Below, one piece after another: positions 46,243 through 56,865 of a stretch of 64,000 nucleotides of DNA; position 1 is the stretch's first letter, and every line of letters begins with the position of its first letter. Position numbers and translations under genes: made by a program. The notes below the pieces were generated by a model. It did no database searches. It had not been told where the DNA came from and was given only the letters and a program-made list of their open reading frames with translations. Source of the stretch: Wolfiporia cocos (Eukaryota; Basidiomycota; Agaricomycetes; Polyporales; Phaeolaceae); assembly GCA_029448655.1 (NCBI GenBank), contig JACCLO010000042.1, positions 1 to 64,000 of the forward strand. Direction: 5' to 3'.

Positions 46243-47443
46243 TGTCACAAATTTTCCTATATTTTTCCCTATTTTTCCTAGACTTGTAGTCCAGTTTGTA
46301 GCATAGTTAGCGTAGCACGGATACTTGTAGATCACGTGACCCAGTAGAACTAGATGCCGACGGAACCTTCTAGCAGGTTCCATCCCATTCCACAGATATC
46401 ACATGTTAATGCTCATATGTGTGACCGCTGACTCATTACACTTGTAGAGTCACCTGCCATCTGACTCATTCATAGTCATAGCGCATACGTTATCACTTAC
46501 GGTCACATGCAACCTGACTCATACCATAGTACCGTAGGTCCTAGTAGTATTAGGGGTCTTGTATTGCATGTGTCACAGTATTATCTAAACGCCCTATTTT
46601 TCCGCTATCCGTAGCCATTTATCCGGTATTTATACGCATAACTACGAGTTATCCAGTACTTATCCCATACGGCTATAACCTTACGGTTATTATTGCCCTT
46701 ACGGCTTCTCAACGTACGCTTATGCGCTACTAAGCTAGAATGACACAGCGCTTACACGCTAGTCATGCCCCATGACACGTCCGGCTTGCAACCGTACCAC
46801 GTCATAACCTACGTCATGGACTAGACCTACGGTCTTGTCCAGACTATGATATCATCATGATGTCACCACCATCATATGTCTAGGTCCCGACCTATGTATA
46901 GACACATGGCACCATACTGGCATCATACCCTCGTCATCAGTCTAGCCCTCGGGCTTACGACCAATGGCACTAATGGCTCGGCGCTCCGCCTTAGTCATTC
47001 CCCGGGATACAGCCTATGGCAGTTACCCCTCAAGACTCGGCCTTCGGCCTTGTCGTCATACTGGTCTCAACCGCCCCCATGTGAATGTCTACAGGTAATA
47101 TGATAGGTTCGCCATTACCGGCTTACCACGGTCTATTTCTAGCACAATCACACATCTATGCCTTATGCCGATACCGTACCAGTATCACATGCTAACCCTT
47201 CTATTCGTAGATGGATCTTCCTTCCGTTGATGGTTACTCAGCCACAACGCCATACTAGGTACATACTGTATAGTAGTACCAAACATGTATATAAGATAGG
47301 GACTAAGCGTCCTATACGTCTTAGTTCTATTCTTCTAGGCTATGCGCCTAAGAATCCTCTCACTTAGCTGCACTAGAATAGTCTACCTTACCTCCCTCCC
47401 CACTGGAGGATAAGTGGTGAGTCCCACAGACTGTTCTGTGTCA
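46243..47443 (+). repeat. gypsy-2 3' LTR (1201 bp)
   Basis: TGTCACAAA...CTGTGTCA following the purine tract. It has CATGTATATAAG and the leader TTAGTTCTATTCTTCTAGG, similar to that of the LARD leader. The 5' partner is missing. Confidence 0.92.
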
Positions 47444-47630
47444 GCATGTATATATACTGGAACAGTCTGAGCGTTACAACTCAGTTCTGTTCTCCTCGAT
47501 ATTGAGCTACTGCCTAACAAGCAACCTCATCGCTCATACACTTTTACTTGCTATCTCTTCTTGTGTGTGTATACCTCTAAGCCGCCCTCAAGAAACACTA
47601 TTAGTGAGTATTAGGTTTGGGTTTGTGTCA
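47444..47630 (+). mobile_element. 3' part of an older LTR
   Basis: GCATGTATATATAC, a CTGAGCGTTACAACTCAG hairpin and the end GTTTGTGTCA mark the TATA-to-end portion of a TGTCAC-type LTR into which gypsy-2 inserted. The 5' part is missing. Confidence 0.65.
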
Positions 47631-48075
47631 CCGTGATCCGTGATCGGGATTGGGTTGCCAGCCAATAGCAGTAAAGCCTGTTGGCTATACTTAGCTATGG
47701 TGCCATAGTTGCATGAGCATGGTGTGCTCATGATGTCATAGGCAGTGTGCCTTGATGATGTAGTGGTCTAGCTAGACTGGCTAGACTGGGTGACGTAGTG
47801 GTGACGTGTCTGTCATGGTGACATATGTCGTGACTTGCTTCTGGTGTTATCCATGTGGATTGATAGGCCGCGTGGTTGATAGAAGAGCTTGACTAATAGT
47901 CTATGACTAGCGTGTCGCATGTGTCGTATCAGCTTAATAGTGTGTAAGTACCTTGTGTAAGTGATAAGGGTTGGCAATGGGATAAGTCCCTGATAACTGA
48001 TAGGTAGACGTATAAATCCTAGAATAATTGCTATAAATAGCAGAAAAATGGCCATGTCCTGTAAATACTGTGACA
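47631..48075 (-). mobile_element. Truncated LTR, minus orientation
   Basis: Ends CTGTGACA at 48075 with the usual AT-rich U3 start on its own strand (AGAAAAATGG, GATAACTGATAGG). The other end is missing at the junction with the preceding LTR part. Confidence 0.55.
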
Positions 48076-48110
48076 TGGCACAGACTAGTCAGTCTTAATG
48101 ATGCAGCAAG

Positions 48111-48550
48111 TGTCACAGATTTTGGGTCCCCTTCAGTAATCAAACCAAGGCACTAGTGGTACTGAAGTCACATGATGGTTTGGCCCTCATCAGGTAGTAT
48201 AGCGGTATAACATCTAGCATAGCGTGGCACCCTAGAGGCACATGACTTGCTTACATATACAGAGGCTGTGTAGATAGTGCATGGACCCTTACGTTAGGGT
48301 AGGCCCTAAGGCCCACCTGCGCTCATCCTCATGTATATATAGTATGTCGTCTGAGGCTTACACCTCAGACTTGTCAATCTCGTTGTTGGGGGCGTTTCCC
48401 CTCTTAGCTGGCATTCTTAGTCTTGCTGGTCTTGTGTGCCCACCTCGCCTCGCTATGGCCCCAAGGCCCCTTAGCAACTAGGTGTTGTACTCTACCTATT
48501 CGGTATTGGGGGTATATTAGATGGTAGTGAGCCTATGCCACTTTGTGACA
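48111..48550 (+). mobile_element. Solo LTR (about 440 bp, imperfect duplication)
   Basis: Starts TGTCACAGATTTTGGG and has ATGTATATATAG and the hairpin GTCTGAGG/CTTACA/CCTCAGAC (48349-48370). It ends near TTTGTGACA. The flanks GCAAG and ACAAG match at 4 of 5. It interrupts a gypsy pol fragment. Confidence 0.65.
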
Positions 48551-48684
48551 AGCTCCTTGTAATCCTTAGTGACCTTGTTGTCTAGCAATGCTTTACAAAT
48601 CTCTCGGAGTATCGGTTCATCCAATTCTGGCACCACATGGGAGGTATCAAGAGCCATTGCCATGAACTCTCGCTCGAAAAATTC
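48551..48684 (-). pseudogene. Gypsy pol fragment
   Basis: The minus strand reads EFFEREFMAMALDT and ICKALLDNKVTKDYKEL, matching the gypsy-2 segment before the integrase zinc region (IHKALLDNEVTKDYKGL). It is a relic of a related element, bounded by two LTRs. Confidence 0.7.
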
Positions 48685-48918
48685 TGTCACAAATCTAGGT
48701 CACGCTAGATACTAGGACGTTATGGAGCAGTAACTAGGGTATATTCCCCCTAAGGTGGTGACCTGAATACAATAGGCACCAAGCATGGGAATATGAACTG
48801 CAGATATAGCCGGACCCTTGATAACAGCCAAGCTGTTATCATAGCCCTTTTGGGGGAGTGGCTATATTGCCACTCATGAGCACATTGCATTGGGTCCATG
48901 GTGCGTCTTGTGATATCA
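48685..48918 (+). mobile_element. Short LTR (234 bp) related to the mini element
   Basis: TGTCACAAATC...GTGATATCA with the hairpin GATAACAGC/CAA/GCTGTTATC and the CCCTTTTGGGGGAGTGGC stretch, the inverse of the mini-element LTR at 26679 and 27341. No matching 5-bp flanks. Confidence 0.65.
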
Positions 48919-49248
48919 GTCCTGCACTTCCATAATTGACATCCAATGTGCTGCTTGACATGCTCACCACACTTGGCATGCCAAACCAGTACTCACACCT
49001 GATTGGCTAGTGTACATCATCAGGTGATAAGTTAGTTGTAGTAATTGGCACAAGATTGACAACAGAAAGTGTGCCCAGCGTCTGCAGACAATTCTCCTTC
49101 AGTGATGGGGGTAGCAGAACAGTGTTGAACTTTGGCACCTTGAGCTTCTCCATTCCCACACCTGGCCTGTGTCAACCATTGCATCTCTGGGGATTTGCAT
49201 ACTCAGCCTCACTCTCATTCTCATACACATTCAATGAGGGCTTGTGTG
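48919..49248. other. Unassigned host of the LTR/MULE nest
   Basis: No convincing frame or repeat. The sequence continues, after removal of the nested LTRs and the MULE, at 50217-50245 and 55833-56053. Confidence 0.4.
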
Positions 49249-50211
49249 TGTCACAGATTCTGAAAAGAGGTACCCCCCCCCTGTCTCAAACCCACGTTCT
49301 TGGGTAGTACCCCATCATGTGTCTTTGTATGGACTTAGCAGTGTAGCGTAATGGTACAGGTCGCCCCACCCATAGATGGTCACATGGTCAGTAGCTTAGA
49401 TACTACAGCACATGACTTAGGTAGCACTCAGCAATACGCACAGACCCTGCCTTTAGGGTGGGTCTCTAGTATACAGTGACAGTGTTCCTCATGTACTTAA
49501 GCTGTGACACTCTGGGGCTTACTCCCCAGAGTGTCACAGATATATTACTGTTGAATTCACCCTCACTATAGCTTTATGAGCACTGCTGTACATGCATGTG
49601 CCCCTCTACACTATGGTATTCCTCTCCCCTTCGTCCTGTAGTTACTGTAACAACCCTGCACCACTCGTCGATCAGCGCCCTTAGGGTAGGCGCACGTGCC
49701 TCTACCCATAACATGGTCACACTTTCATTACATACTCATGACTAGTTACTGTTATGCCTGACCTCATAGTTACTGCGCACAGATCAGCACTTCAGGGTAG
49801 ACACACTAGCGTACACGCAGATGTATATAAAGTATGACAAATGAGGCCTTATGCCTCATTCTTAGGATTTTCGGCAATTGGGCCTAACCAGCCCCTTTCA
49901 TTCTCTATGGCTATGGGCCACTCTGCTGTGCTGCTCATCTGACTTGACTGGACAAATGCCACAACCCCTAGCTGTCATCCCTCTAACTGAGCACCCAGAG
50001 TCAACGACAATACTAGGACACGCCAGCAGGCATATACGAGATCCCCAGCAGGGCCAGTCCCACAGACACAGGGTATGTCTGTGTCACAGAGCTGTTATTC
50101 TCGATGATGAGGCTTGTCCTCTCTTTACTCCAAGTCTTATGCATGCTAGTCCAAGGGTTCTGCTCTATGTGACAACTCTAGATGACGGTACACCCTTGGC
50201 ATTTTGTGTCA
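49249..50211 (+). mobile_element. Solo LTR (duplication GTGTG) with another LTR inside
   Basis: TGTCACAG...TTTGTGTCA bounded by GTGTG (49244-49248 and 50212-50216). Its leader hairpin CTGGGG/CTTACT/CCCCAG (49512-49529) is cut just after by the inserted LTR 49532-50086. Without it the LTR is about 403 bp. Confidence 0.88.
49532..50086 (+). mobile_element. Nested solo LTR (555 bp, duplication CAGAG)
   Basis: TGTCACAG...GTCTGTGTCA with CAGAG at 49527-49531 and 50087-50091. ATGTATATAAAG is followed by the hairpin AATGAGGC/CTTAT/GCCTCATT (49840-49860); the 3' end forms CACAGAC/.../GTCTGTG (50061-50083). Confidence 0.93.
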
Positions 50212-50583
50212 GTGTGAGCTCACACATGAGAGGGTCTGGCTCATAACTTGAGGTTAATGTCCCAGCGAGTTTGCATGGCATTTATAAACTCTGCTGTGGC
50301 TGGTGCACTGATGCTGTGGATGGGTGCTTAGTGCACACCACACCATGCACAAGTTAACTACTAGAGGGGCAATGCAGGTATGCGCACAAGCTTTAGTCTT
50401 ATTACTAGCATATATACTTGTAACCAATTGTATTTATGGATTGTGTTTGGCAGCAACCTCGCACATTAGTCACTGGCATAGTGTGGTGGCTAACATGAGC
50501 TTCTATGTCCTCTACCCACTCTATTGTGGAGCACACAACTTGGAGTGCACATCAGATGAAACATGGCTCTGCAATTGTCCTCT

Positions 50584-51186
50584 TGTCACCAGAAACTCCA
50601 CCCCTAGGATATACGCTAATGCTAGGCTAGCGCTAGGGAGATGCACATGCATAGGTAGATAAGCATTCACTTATCTTATCTCAATATGGTCACATGTCAT
50701 CACTGAGTAGTTACAGCATTACCTAGTCATGTGAGACACAGTCACAGTATGCACAGGCCACGCCATTAGGTCAGGCCTTGTAGCTACAGTACGTAGCATC
50801 TCCATGTATATAAGTAGGTAGAATCTGAGGATTACTCCTCAGTTCTACTCTTCTCGGCCTAGGGGGCATGTCCCCTGGGAACCTCTCAACCCTCTGCTGC
50901 ATGTGCGTGTGAGCCAGCGGACTGCTCTGCAACAAGCCTGCTGCATCCTACTTGGACATGGGGGTCTCTATTTATTGCATCTCCTAGTTTTGTCTTTAGC
51001 CTGCTAGTCTGGGGGCATACCGGTACACTCATGGGTCAGTACCTCGGGCTTCATGGCAGGTCGTCTCAATAGACAAGCCATCCTGTTCTCCCCTACAAGG
51101 ATGGGTAGCCTTTAGGCCTAGGTTAGAAGGTATAGAGGCATCCCCACTAGCATGGGTAGCATGGTCACAAGTATGTTCCCGTGTCA
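50584..51186 (+). mobile_element. Solo LTR in the MULE (603 bp, duplication CCTCT)
   Basis: TGTCACCAG...CCGTGTCA with CCTCT at 50579-50583 and 51187-51191. Leader hairpin CTGAGG/ATTACT/CCTCAG (50825-50842). Closest relative is the LTR at 25576. Confidence 0.93.
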
Positions 51187-51399
51187 CCTCTGCTGCTCAA
51201 TAATCTCGGCTGCCTGGTGCAACTTGTGTATAGCATATTCTATGTCTGTTTGGTCTTGATTGTCAGGCTAGGATGTGAAGGTGAGTATATCTCTATTTTA
51301 CTTGTTATATACATACTGCAAACCCACTGCCGCTGCCAGCTCATGTGCGCAGCAATCCATCACGACCAGTTGGTGGGCCCTTTTGAGGCGAGGAGAGTA

Positions 51400-53235
51400 T
51401 CTGAAATGTGATAACAAACTGGTGAGTCTCTCACTTTTGGCTCAATGATCTGCTGAAGTACTGGCAATGACACTACAGGGGCCTCTTTGGTGTCGGAATC
51501 TTGAAGCATGATTGGATCGTCCCAGCTGCCAGATGGTGTCAGCACCAGAACATGGGGCATTCACTCCATCCATGCATGATCTCTGGTAGACTCCGGTGGA
51601 GGTGCGACTATGCCATTCACCATGACGGTGTAGAATGGCTGAACATGGAGCCACTGCACTGTGACCCACCACGATGATGGTATAGGTGTGGAAACTTCTT
51701 GCACAAGGTGCTTGTAGAGAAGGTACACATGATATTTCTGAGCTCCACAGTTGCATGTCCACGTCATAATGTCTGTATTGTAGATGCTGTTAATTGGAGT
51801 CTGAGCAAGATGTTCCCGTGACCTTCTGAAGGCTTCTTGCATATGGGTAAGTGATCATGAATGCCCTTCACAATGCTTTGTAATGATCTGTGCAAGGGTC
51901 AGTTGATATGGCGGGAGCACTTTTGTGATGATTGCATGCATGGTGAGATCAATGGGCAGGTGATTATAGCAGTGCAGAACTAGCTGCTTGAGATTCTGCC
52001 AGAGCACCTCAACCATCATTGTTATACACTTGCATGGTATGCTTGATGTGTACACCACATGCACCCAGAGACACCAGCAATCATGCGAGTACCAGGAGCT
52101 CCAGAGGTAAGCTCATACCTCATGAAGATTATTGAGTTTATAGTGTTGATACATCTCATCAATAGCATCTTGTCGAATGTCCTTGGATGTTCAGCTCTGC
52201 CCATGCCATTTAGGGAGAAAATGGTGCTGTGATGCATGCTTTGTGAAAAGCTAGAGGATAGGCAGTCGGTGTGGTGTCAGGCAAAAGACATAGCCAGGCT
52301 TTGCTTGCTTCATTGTGCTGATTGCTCTGTCATCACAAGGTGAGCTTTCTTGGAGCTCTTCAAGTGCTTCTGCAAACTCCTCAACCTGATGCTGCAGATC
52401 ATCTAGGTCTCAATCCCACTCAGCATCATTCCAATTGTCATGTTTATGACCTATCCAGCCCATTTCTTCATCACTTTCATCTGCATGTAGATCAGGTGGG
52501 AGTATGCCCTGGCCACTCAGGTGTTCAATGTCAAAGTCTTTGGCATCTTCGGTTTCACTCTTCACAGCAGGATGGCCTGCCGGGATGGGCTTGAGTCTAA
52601 GTGGGGGCAGTGACAGGTGATGACAGATGGATACCCATCAATGAGAAGCCGGATGCGATGGAGAGGCTTCACAGGAGGGGCAGGTAGCTAGTACATATAA
52701 TATGAATTAATGAGAATAAAGTCCCATTCCACAATGTTGGAAATAAACAAACGACTGAGCCTGTCTGTTGCAGGTATGGTATGAAGTTAGCTTTGATGTA
52801 AGAGAACTCATGGCAAGCTTCATTGACATCATAGAATGCAGGTGTCTCCTTGTTCTTTGCTAAGCACTGTTTCACTGCATGGAGTGCATGCCAGAAACAT
52901 AGCTGATGTTTTGCCTGTGGCCATGTGTTCCTCATTGCATTGATTTCTGACCAATCCTTGTCTGATAATGTATATTCTGGGTTGACACCAAGGTCCTTCA
53001 GCTCACCAAGAAATCTCTCAAGCACAACTTGCTTGACACCCTTATCGGCTTCCTTGTTTGTCGATATCAGTAAGAACACAAGTGGAATACCCAACCCATG
53101 TGCATCTGCAACTGCACCAAACAGTCCAAAATTGGTCCTGTTTGTGTTCCCTAGACAGATTCAATCTCAGTAATTTACTTACGTAGCAAGCTTGCATAGC
53201 ACACACACATGTTGAATCCATTGCAAGCTCCTGTG
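51400..53235 (-). pseudogene. MULE transposase, catalytic and SWIM parts
   Basis: Read on the minus strand: AMDSTCVCAMQACY (first catalytic Asp, near 53220), a GTAAGT-CTAG intron, then TNRTNFGLFGAVADAHG, GIPLVFLLISTNKEAD and LSDKDWSEINAMRNTW with HQLCFWHALHAVKQ (52850-53170), the MULE-type DDE core. Near 51740-51780 is a SWIM-like zinc finger, WTCNCGAQKYHVYLLYKHLVQEV split over CXC and XKH, in which the expected third Cys reads Tyr. Frames between these parts are broken, so the copy is inactive. A 67-codon acidic frame at 55300-55503 may be its 5' end. Confidence 0.75.
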
Positions 53236-53319
53236 TATTGGAGGCCCACTCCTCAATAAAATCTGTGACTTAGAAGGCAACTGCCTGAGTGCTGGGCTCA
53301 GCTTGCACATCTAGCAGAG

Positions 53320-53564
53320 TGACACAGACTCACCAGTCTGTGGGACCGGCCCACAGGCCGGGGACAATCCCCCAAAGCCAGTGCATCAGTGCACATCCTA
53401 AGCCAATGGGTATGCAGGCAAGGCCCTTGGCTAAGGTACCACCCAGACGGGCAAGGTGAGGAGGGAGAGACCCAGGCAGACTGGCACACACACAGATGAG
53501 GTGGTGAGAGAGGGGCTACAGCCCAGACATCAAGAATCTTAGAGATGGGGAGTAAGCCCCATCT
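53320..53564 (-). mobile_element. Start of a minus-oriented LTR, split by another LTR
   Basis: TGACACAGACT/CACC/AGTCTGTGGG is the LTR-end hairpin on the plus strand. The leader hairpin AGATGGGG/AGTAAG/CCCCATCT is completed by this part (53541-53564), and the LTR continues after 54125 (TATA-like ATGTACATACTTAA on the minus strand). Its far end was not found. Confidence 0.6.
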
Positions 53565-54120
53565 TGTCACGGTTTTATACCACAAGATATTGACCCTACA
53601 TCCCTCGCTTTAGGTCTCTTGGGGTTCCACTGAGCGCACGGTCTCCTCATACCTCTAGTTACCTCCACGTCAACCATCTCACATAGTACATCACGTTACC
53701 TGGTAGATAGTGCCTATGATGGGCACACATTCCGTCACCCGCATTATAACATCACAGTATGTACATCATATGGTCATGGTAGCACATGATCCCTTAGTTA
53801 TGGCACACAGGCCATTACATTAAGGTAGTCATAGCATACTGATCCATGTACATAAATACACCGGGATGAGGTCTTACAACCTCATCCTTTAGATTCTCGA
53901 TGTTGGGCTATGCCCCTTTCTTCATACTGTCTGAGGGTGCACACCAGTCTTACTGCTGAGTTATTCACTTGCTCATCTGGGATGCACCATTGGCAACACA
54001 TGTCGCCACCTCAGCAATGAGGTCACCCTGGTCACCACTGCATTCCTCTGATGGTACCCTTGTGGATGTGTTGGATTCCCCGGCAGGGCTGGTCCCACAG
54101 ACCTATGTAAGTCTGTGTCA
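53565..54120 (+). mobile_element. Nested solo LTR (556 bp, duplication CATCT)
   Basis: TGTCACGG...GTCTGTGTCA with CATCT at 53560-53564 and 54121-54125. Leader hairpin GGATGAGGT/CTTACA/ACCTCATCC (53864-53887) and end hairpin CACAGAC/.../GTCTGTG (54096-54117). Confidence 0.93.
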
Positions 54121-54125
54121 CATCT

Positions 54126-55297
54126 CTCTACCCTTTAAGTATGTACATGGGAGCGCAACATGTCTACCCTTAAGTGCTGGCCTGTGTGCAGCACCATCCT
54201 AACGGCTGAGGTAAGAGAGTATGTAAGCGAGCATGTAACTACTGTAGTGACAGGGAGTGACCATAATGTGAGTGATGCATGGGTGCGCACTACCCCGGAG
54301 TGCCTATCTACGGGGTCAGGTGGTCATTGCCAGAGCGCCATTACTGGCATCTCTATCCCTATGCCACATGACTCAGCACCATTACTGGTGCCTTGTCATC
54401 TATGCTTACCCCTATGCTTACGTTTACGTGCATGGACTCTGGGGCTTTTGGGCAAGCTCTTAGGTACTGGTGCACCCACATGTACTTATGCACTGGCATG
54501 AGGACTTACATCCTCATGTCTAGCATTCTTGACATTAGGGTAATGACACCCTCTTTCATGCTGTCTACTGGGCTGCCACTCTGCTCTTAGTTCACGACAT
54601 GCTAGTCTGGGGATGTCAGACCTTGCCAACCCGCCATACTGCCAACAAGACTGCTCGTTGCCCTGCCTTCCCTTGACGCCATGGGGCCTGGGACCTGTCA
54701 TGGTCTATGTCACAGAATGCCCAGAGGGGCATTCCTAGGACAATTCACTCCTCGCTATCACAGTATGGGCACTGCTATGTGCACGCGTGCCCCTCTCTGC
54801 TTAGTTACTTCACATCATCCCTTGATGCCAGTAGAATCACCTGACCCAGTAGATTAGTGCTAGTCAGGCAGCACACGTATCAGGTACTCACGTTCATGGT
54901 CACCACTGTAGTCACATGTAGCATTACAGTCACCCTTAGTTACGGCGCACAGGCCTGTACTTTAGGGCATCCCTACATATGCTCCTGTCATGTACTTAAG
55001 TAGATGACAGATGGGGCTTATCCCCATCTTTTGGATTTTCAGCAATGGGCTTAGGCCCCTCTCTTGCATCTTGCTGTGGGTCTGCACCAGTCATACTACT
55101 GAGTTCTCTACTCGCTCATCTGGGGGCTTGCCTTCGTAGGCATAAGGTGACTCTGTTTAACCCTGCATAACTTGGGTGGCACCTCGATAGGTGTGTAGGG
55201 TTCCCAGCAGGGCCAGTCCCACAGACATTTGTGAGTCTGTGTCAGTCTATTGGAGATATTCCCTGGCTATGGGCCAGTCCCACAGATGGTACATCTG
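54126..55297. mobile_element. Composite LTR parts around a solo LTR
   Basis: 54126-54250 continues the minus-oriented LTR. 54400-54707 plus 55250-55297 form a plus-oriented LTR: ATGAGGACTTACATCCTCAT leader hairpin near 54500 and the decayed end CACAGATGGTACATCTGTATCA. The start of the latter was not located, so the exact nesting is uncertain. Confidence 0.5.
54708..55244 (+). mobile_element. Nested solo LTR (537 bp, duplication GTCTA)
   Basis: TGTCACAG...GTCTGTGTCA with GTCTA at 54703-54707 and 55245-55249. Leader hairpin AGATGGGG/CTTAT/CCCCATCT (55009-55029) and end hairpin CACAGAC/.../GTCTGTG (55220-55241). Confidence 0.93.
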
Positions 55298-55832
55298 TAT
55301 CAGCATGCATGCTCCTGATCATCAAGTTGAAGATCATCATCTCCAATGTTGATCTGGGCCTTGAGCTCAAATGGCCCTACAATCTTACCCATCACTGTCT
55401 CCATAAACTCCTTCAACAACATAACATCAGTCTCAGCTTCATCATCTTCCTCATCATTGAGAGCCTTCCACTTTGTGTGTCTTTGTTCATTTTCCTTGTA
55501 CATGCACTCTCAGCTTTTTTGCATGGCCTTCTAGGCAGGTCTTAGACATCATGGGTAATGTATGCAGGCATGCAGGATGGAAGGAGGTCACTGGCTAATG
55601 TTGCCACAAGTCTTGCCTGCTTACAATTTCCTGCTGATTCATCACTTATAATTTTTATCTAAATGTGAGAAAATACTCTGAGCGTGAGAACAATTATCGC
55701 TCTATTACTTTCAGTTAAAGGTCGGCATGGTGCATGCTAAGCGCCCATCTGCAGTGTCGGTGCACCAGCCACAGTGGAATATGAAAAGGTCATGCAAACT
55801 TGCTGGGACATTAACCTCAAGTCTGGCTCATA

Positions 55833-56053
55833 TTGGATGTCAAGGTGCACTTGTGGGTGTGGCCCTTACCCTTGCTGCCCAATGGGACCAAGAATGGCTG
55901 TGGTGTGGGGGCGGAGACGGCAGAGAAGGTCAAGGAGATGTCTCAGACACTATCCTGTGCAGTGCCCAGGCACACTTAATCTTGTTTCCAGTGCTGGGTG
56001 GAGGTGGGGGCAGAGGTGAGGTCGGACACAAGGCAGTGCACTCAGTCTCACAG
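55833..56053. other. Continuation of the MULE host, nothing recognised
   Basis: Short plus-strand open frames, Gly-rich by low-complexity GGTGGGGG runs. No family assigned. Confidence 0.35.
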
Positions 56054-56521
56054 TGTCACAAATTTTGAGGCTAGGCACCTGGCTGGGCATTTACTCAGGA
56101 TTTGCCCTCTGCGTGGGTCGAACGCATTGACTGATGCACAGGAAGTCACGTGACATGGAGATTAGATAAGGAGTCGTTGATTAGGGATTGCGGACCGTCC
56201 TCCCCGCCGGGCCGCTCACATGATGTAGTTGTAGATGACACCTTATGGCATGACGATCGCGACGTCGTGCATGGCCCCCTTTAGGGTGGGCCGCGACTCA
56301 GTAGTTACGCCATCTCTACATGTATATATACTACGTCATCTGAGGGTTACACCTCAGACTTGTTCTTCTCGATGTATGGGTGATAGCCCTCCTCTCTTGA
56401 TCACTACAGCATGCTGCCTGACTCCGCCTCGCCTTGTCTCAACAACTCGGCGTTGTACCCTGGGTCTTAGTACTTATAGGGGTAGGACAGGGATAGAGGT
56501 ATGCCAGTCAAGTTTGTGTCA
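56054..56521 (+). mobile_element. Solo LTR (468 bp, duplication CACAG)
   Basis: TGTCACAAATTTTG...GTTTGTGTCA with CACAG at 56049-56053 and 56522-56526. ATGTATATATAC precedes the hairpin TCTGAGG/GTTACA/CCTCAGA (56339-56358). Confidence 0.93.
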
Positions 56522-56568
56522 CACAGCATTTCAGTACAATGTACAATACAATCATACAAATGATAGCA

Positions 56569-56865
56569 TCACTTCATGAGGATTGTTTTAGCTGAGCTAT
56601 ATGCAGGTGCAATATGATGCAGGCAAGCACCTGGGCATGATAAATTCACTGTGGCAATCCAGTGTTGGAACATCCAGGCAAGTGCGTATCCGATTGCCGG
56701 CTGGGTATACCATGCAGTGACACTAGCATACTTGAACAAGTCAGAAAGATGTGCCTTAGAGATAAGGGTACCCCTTATTATTGTAGAATTTAGGCTGTAC
56801 ATGCTTTGCATGTTTGCCTCCCCGCCCCAAGGATGAGACAAACCACTGTCCAACATTGTTGTTTC
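56569..56865 (-). pseudogene. Unidentified open-frame fragment
   Basis: The minus strand reads AHLSDLFKYASVTAWYTQ and AIGYALAWMFQHWIATVN without a break until the hAT-type element begins at 56866, which may have truncated it. No family recognised; it could derive from a DNA transposon. Confidence 0.3.

Larger units (their letters stand above)
27598..47443 (+). mobile_element. Ty3/gypsy retrotransposon gypsy-2, 5' end lost, three insertions
   Basis: The element runs from the end of gag through protease, RT, RNase H, integrase, chromodomain and dUTPase to a purine tract and its 3' LTR (46243-47443). It is interrupted by the LARD array (29927-42815), by the TRIM within that, and by a solo LTR (42904-43794). 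Its 5' LTR and most of gag are missing: at 27597 the sequence switches abruptly to the mini element. Recombination between two mini-element copies would explain the loss. GCATG follows the 3' LTR and lies inside an older LTR remnant. Confidence 0.9.
50246..55822 (-). mobile_element. MULE DNA transposon with nested LTRs
   Basis: Bounded by the 10-bp duplication CTGGCTCATA (50236-50245 and 55823-55832). The terminal inverted repeats start ACTTGAGGTTAATGTCCC and extend about 100 bp inward (to about 50345 and from about 55725), with imperfect matches. The transposase lies on the minus strand. Solo LTRs at 50584, 53565 and 54708 and further LTR parts around 53320-55297 break it up. A third copy of the inner repeat sequence (AAGCGCCCATCCGCAGT...CCATGCAAACTC) lies in the host at 57896-57960. 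Confidence 0.85.
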
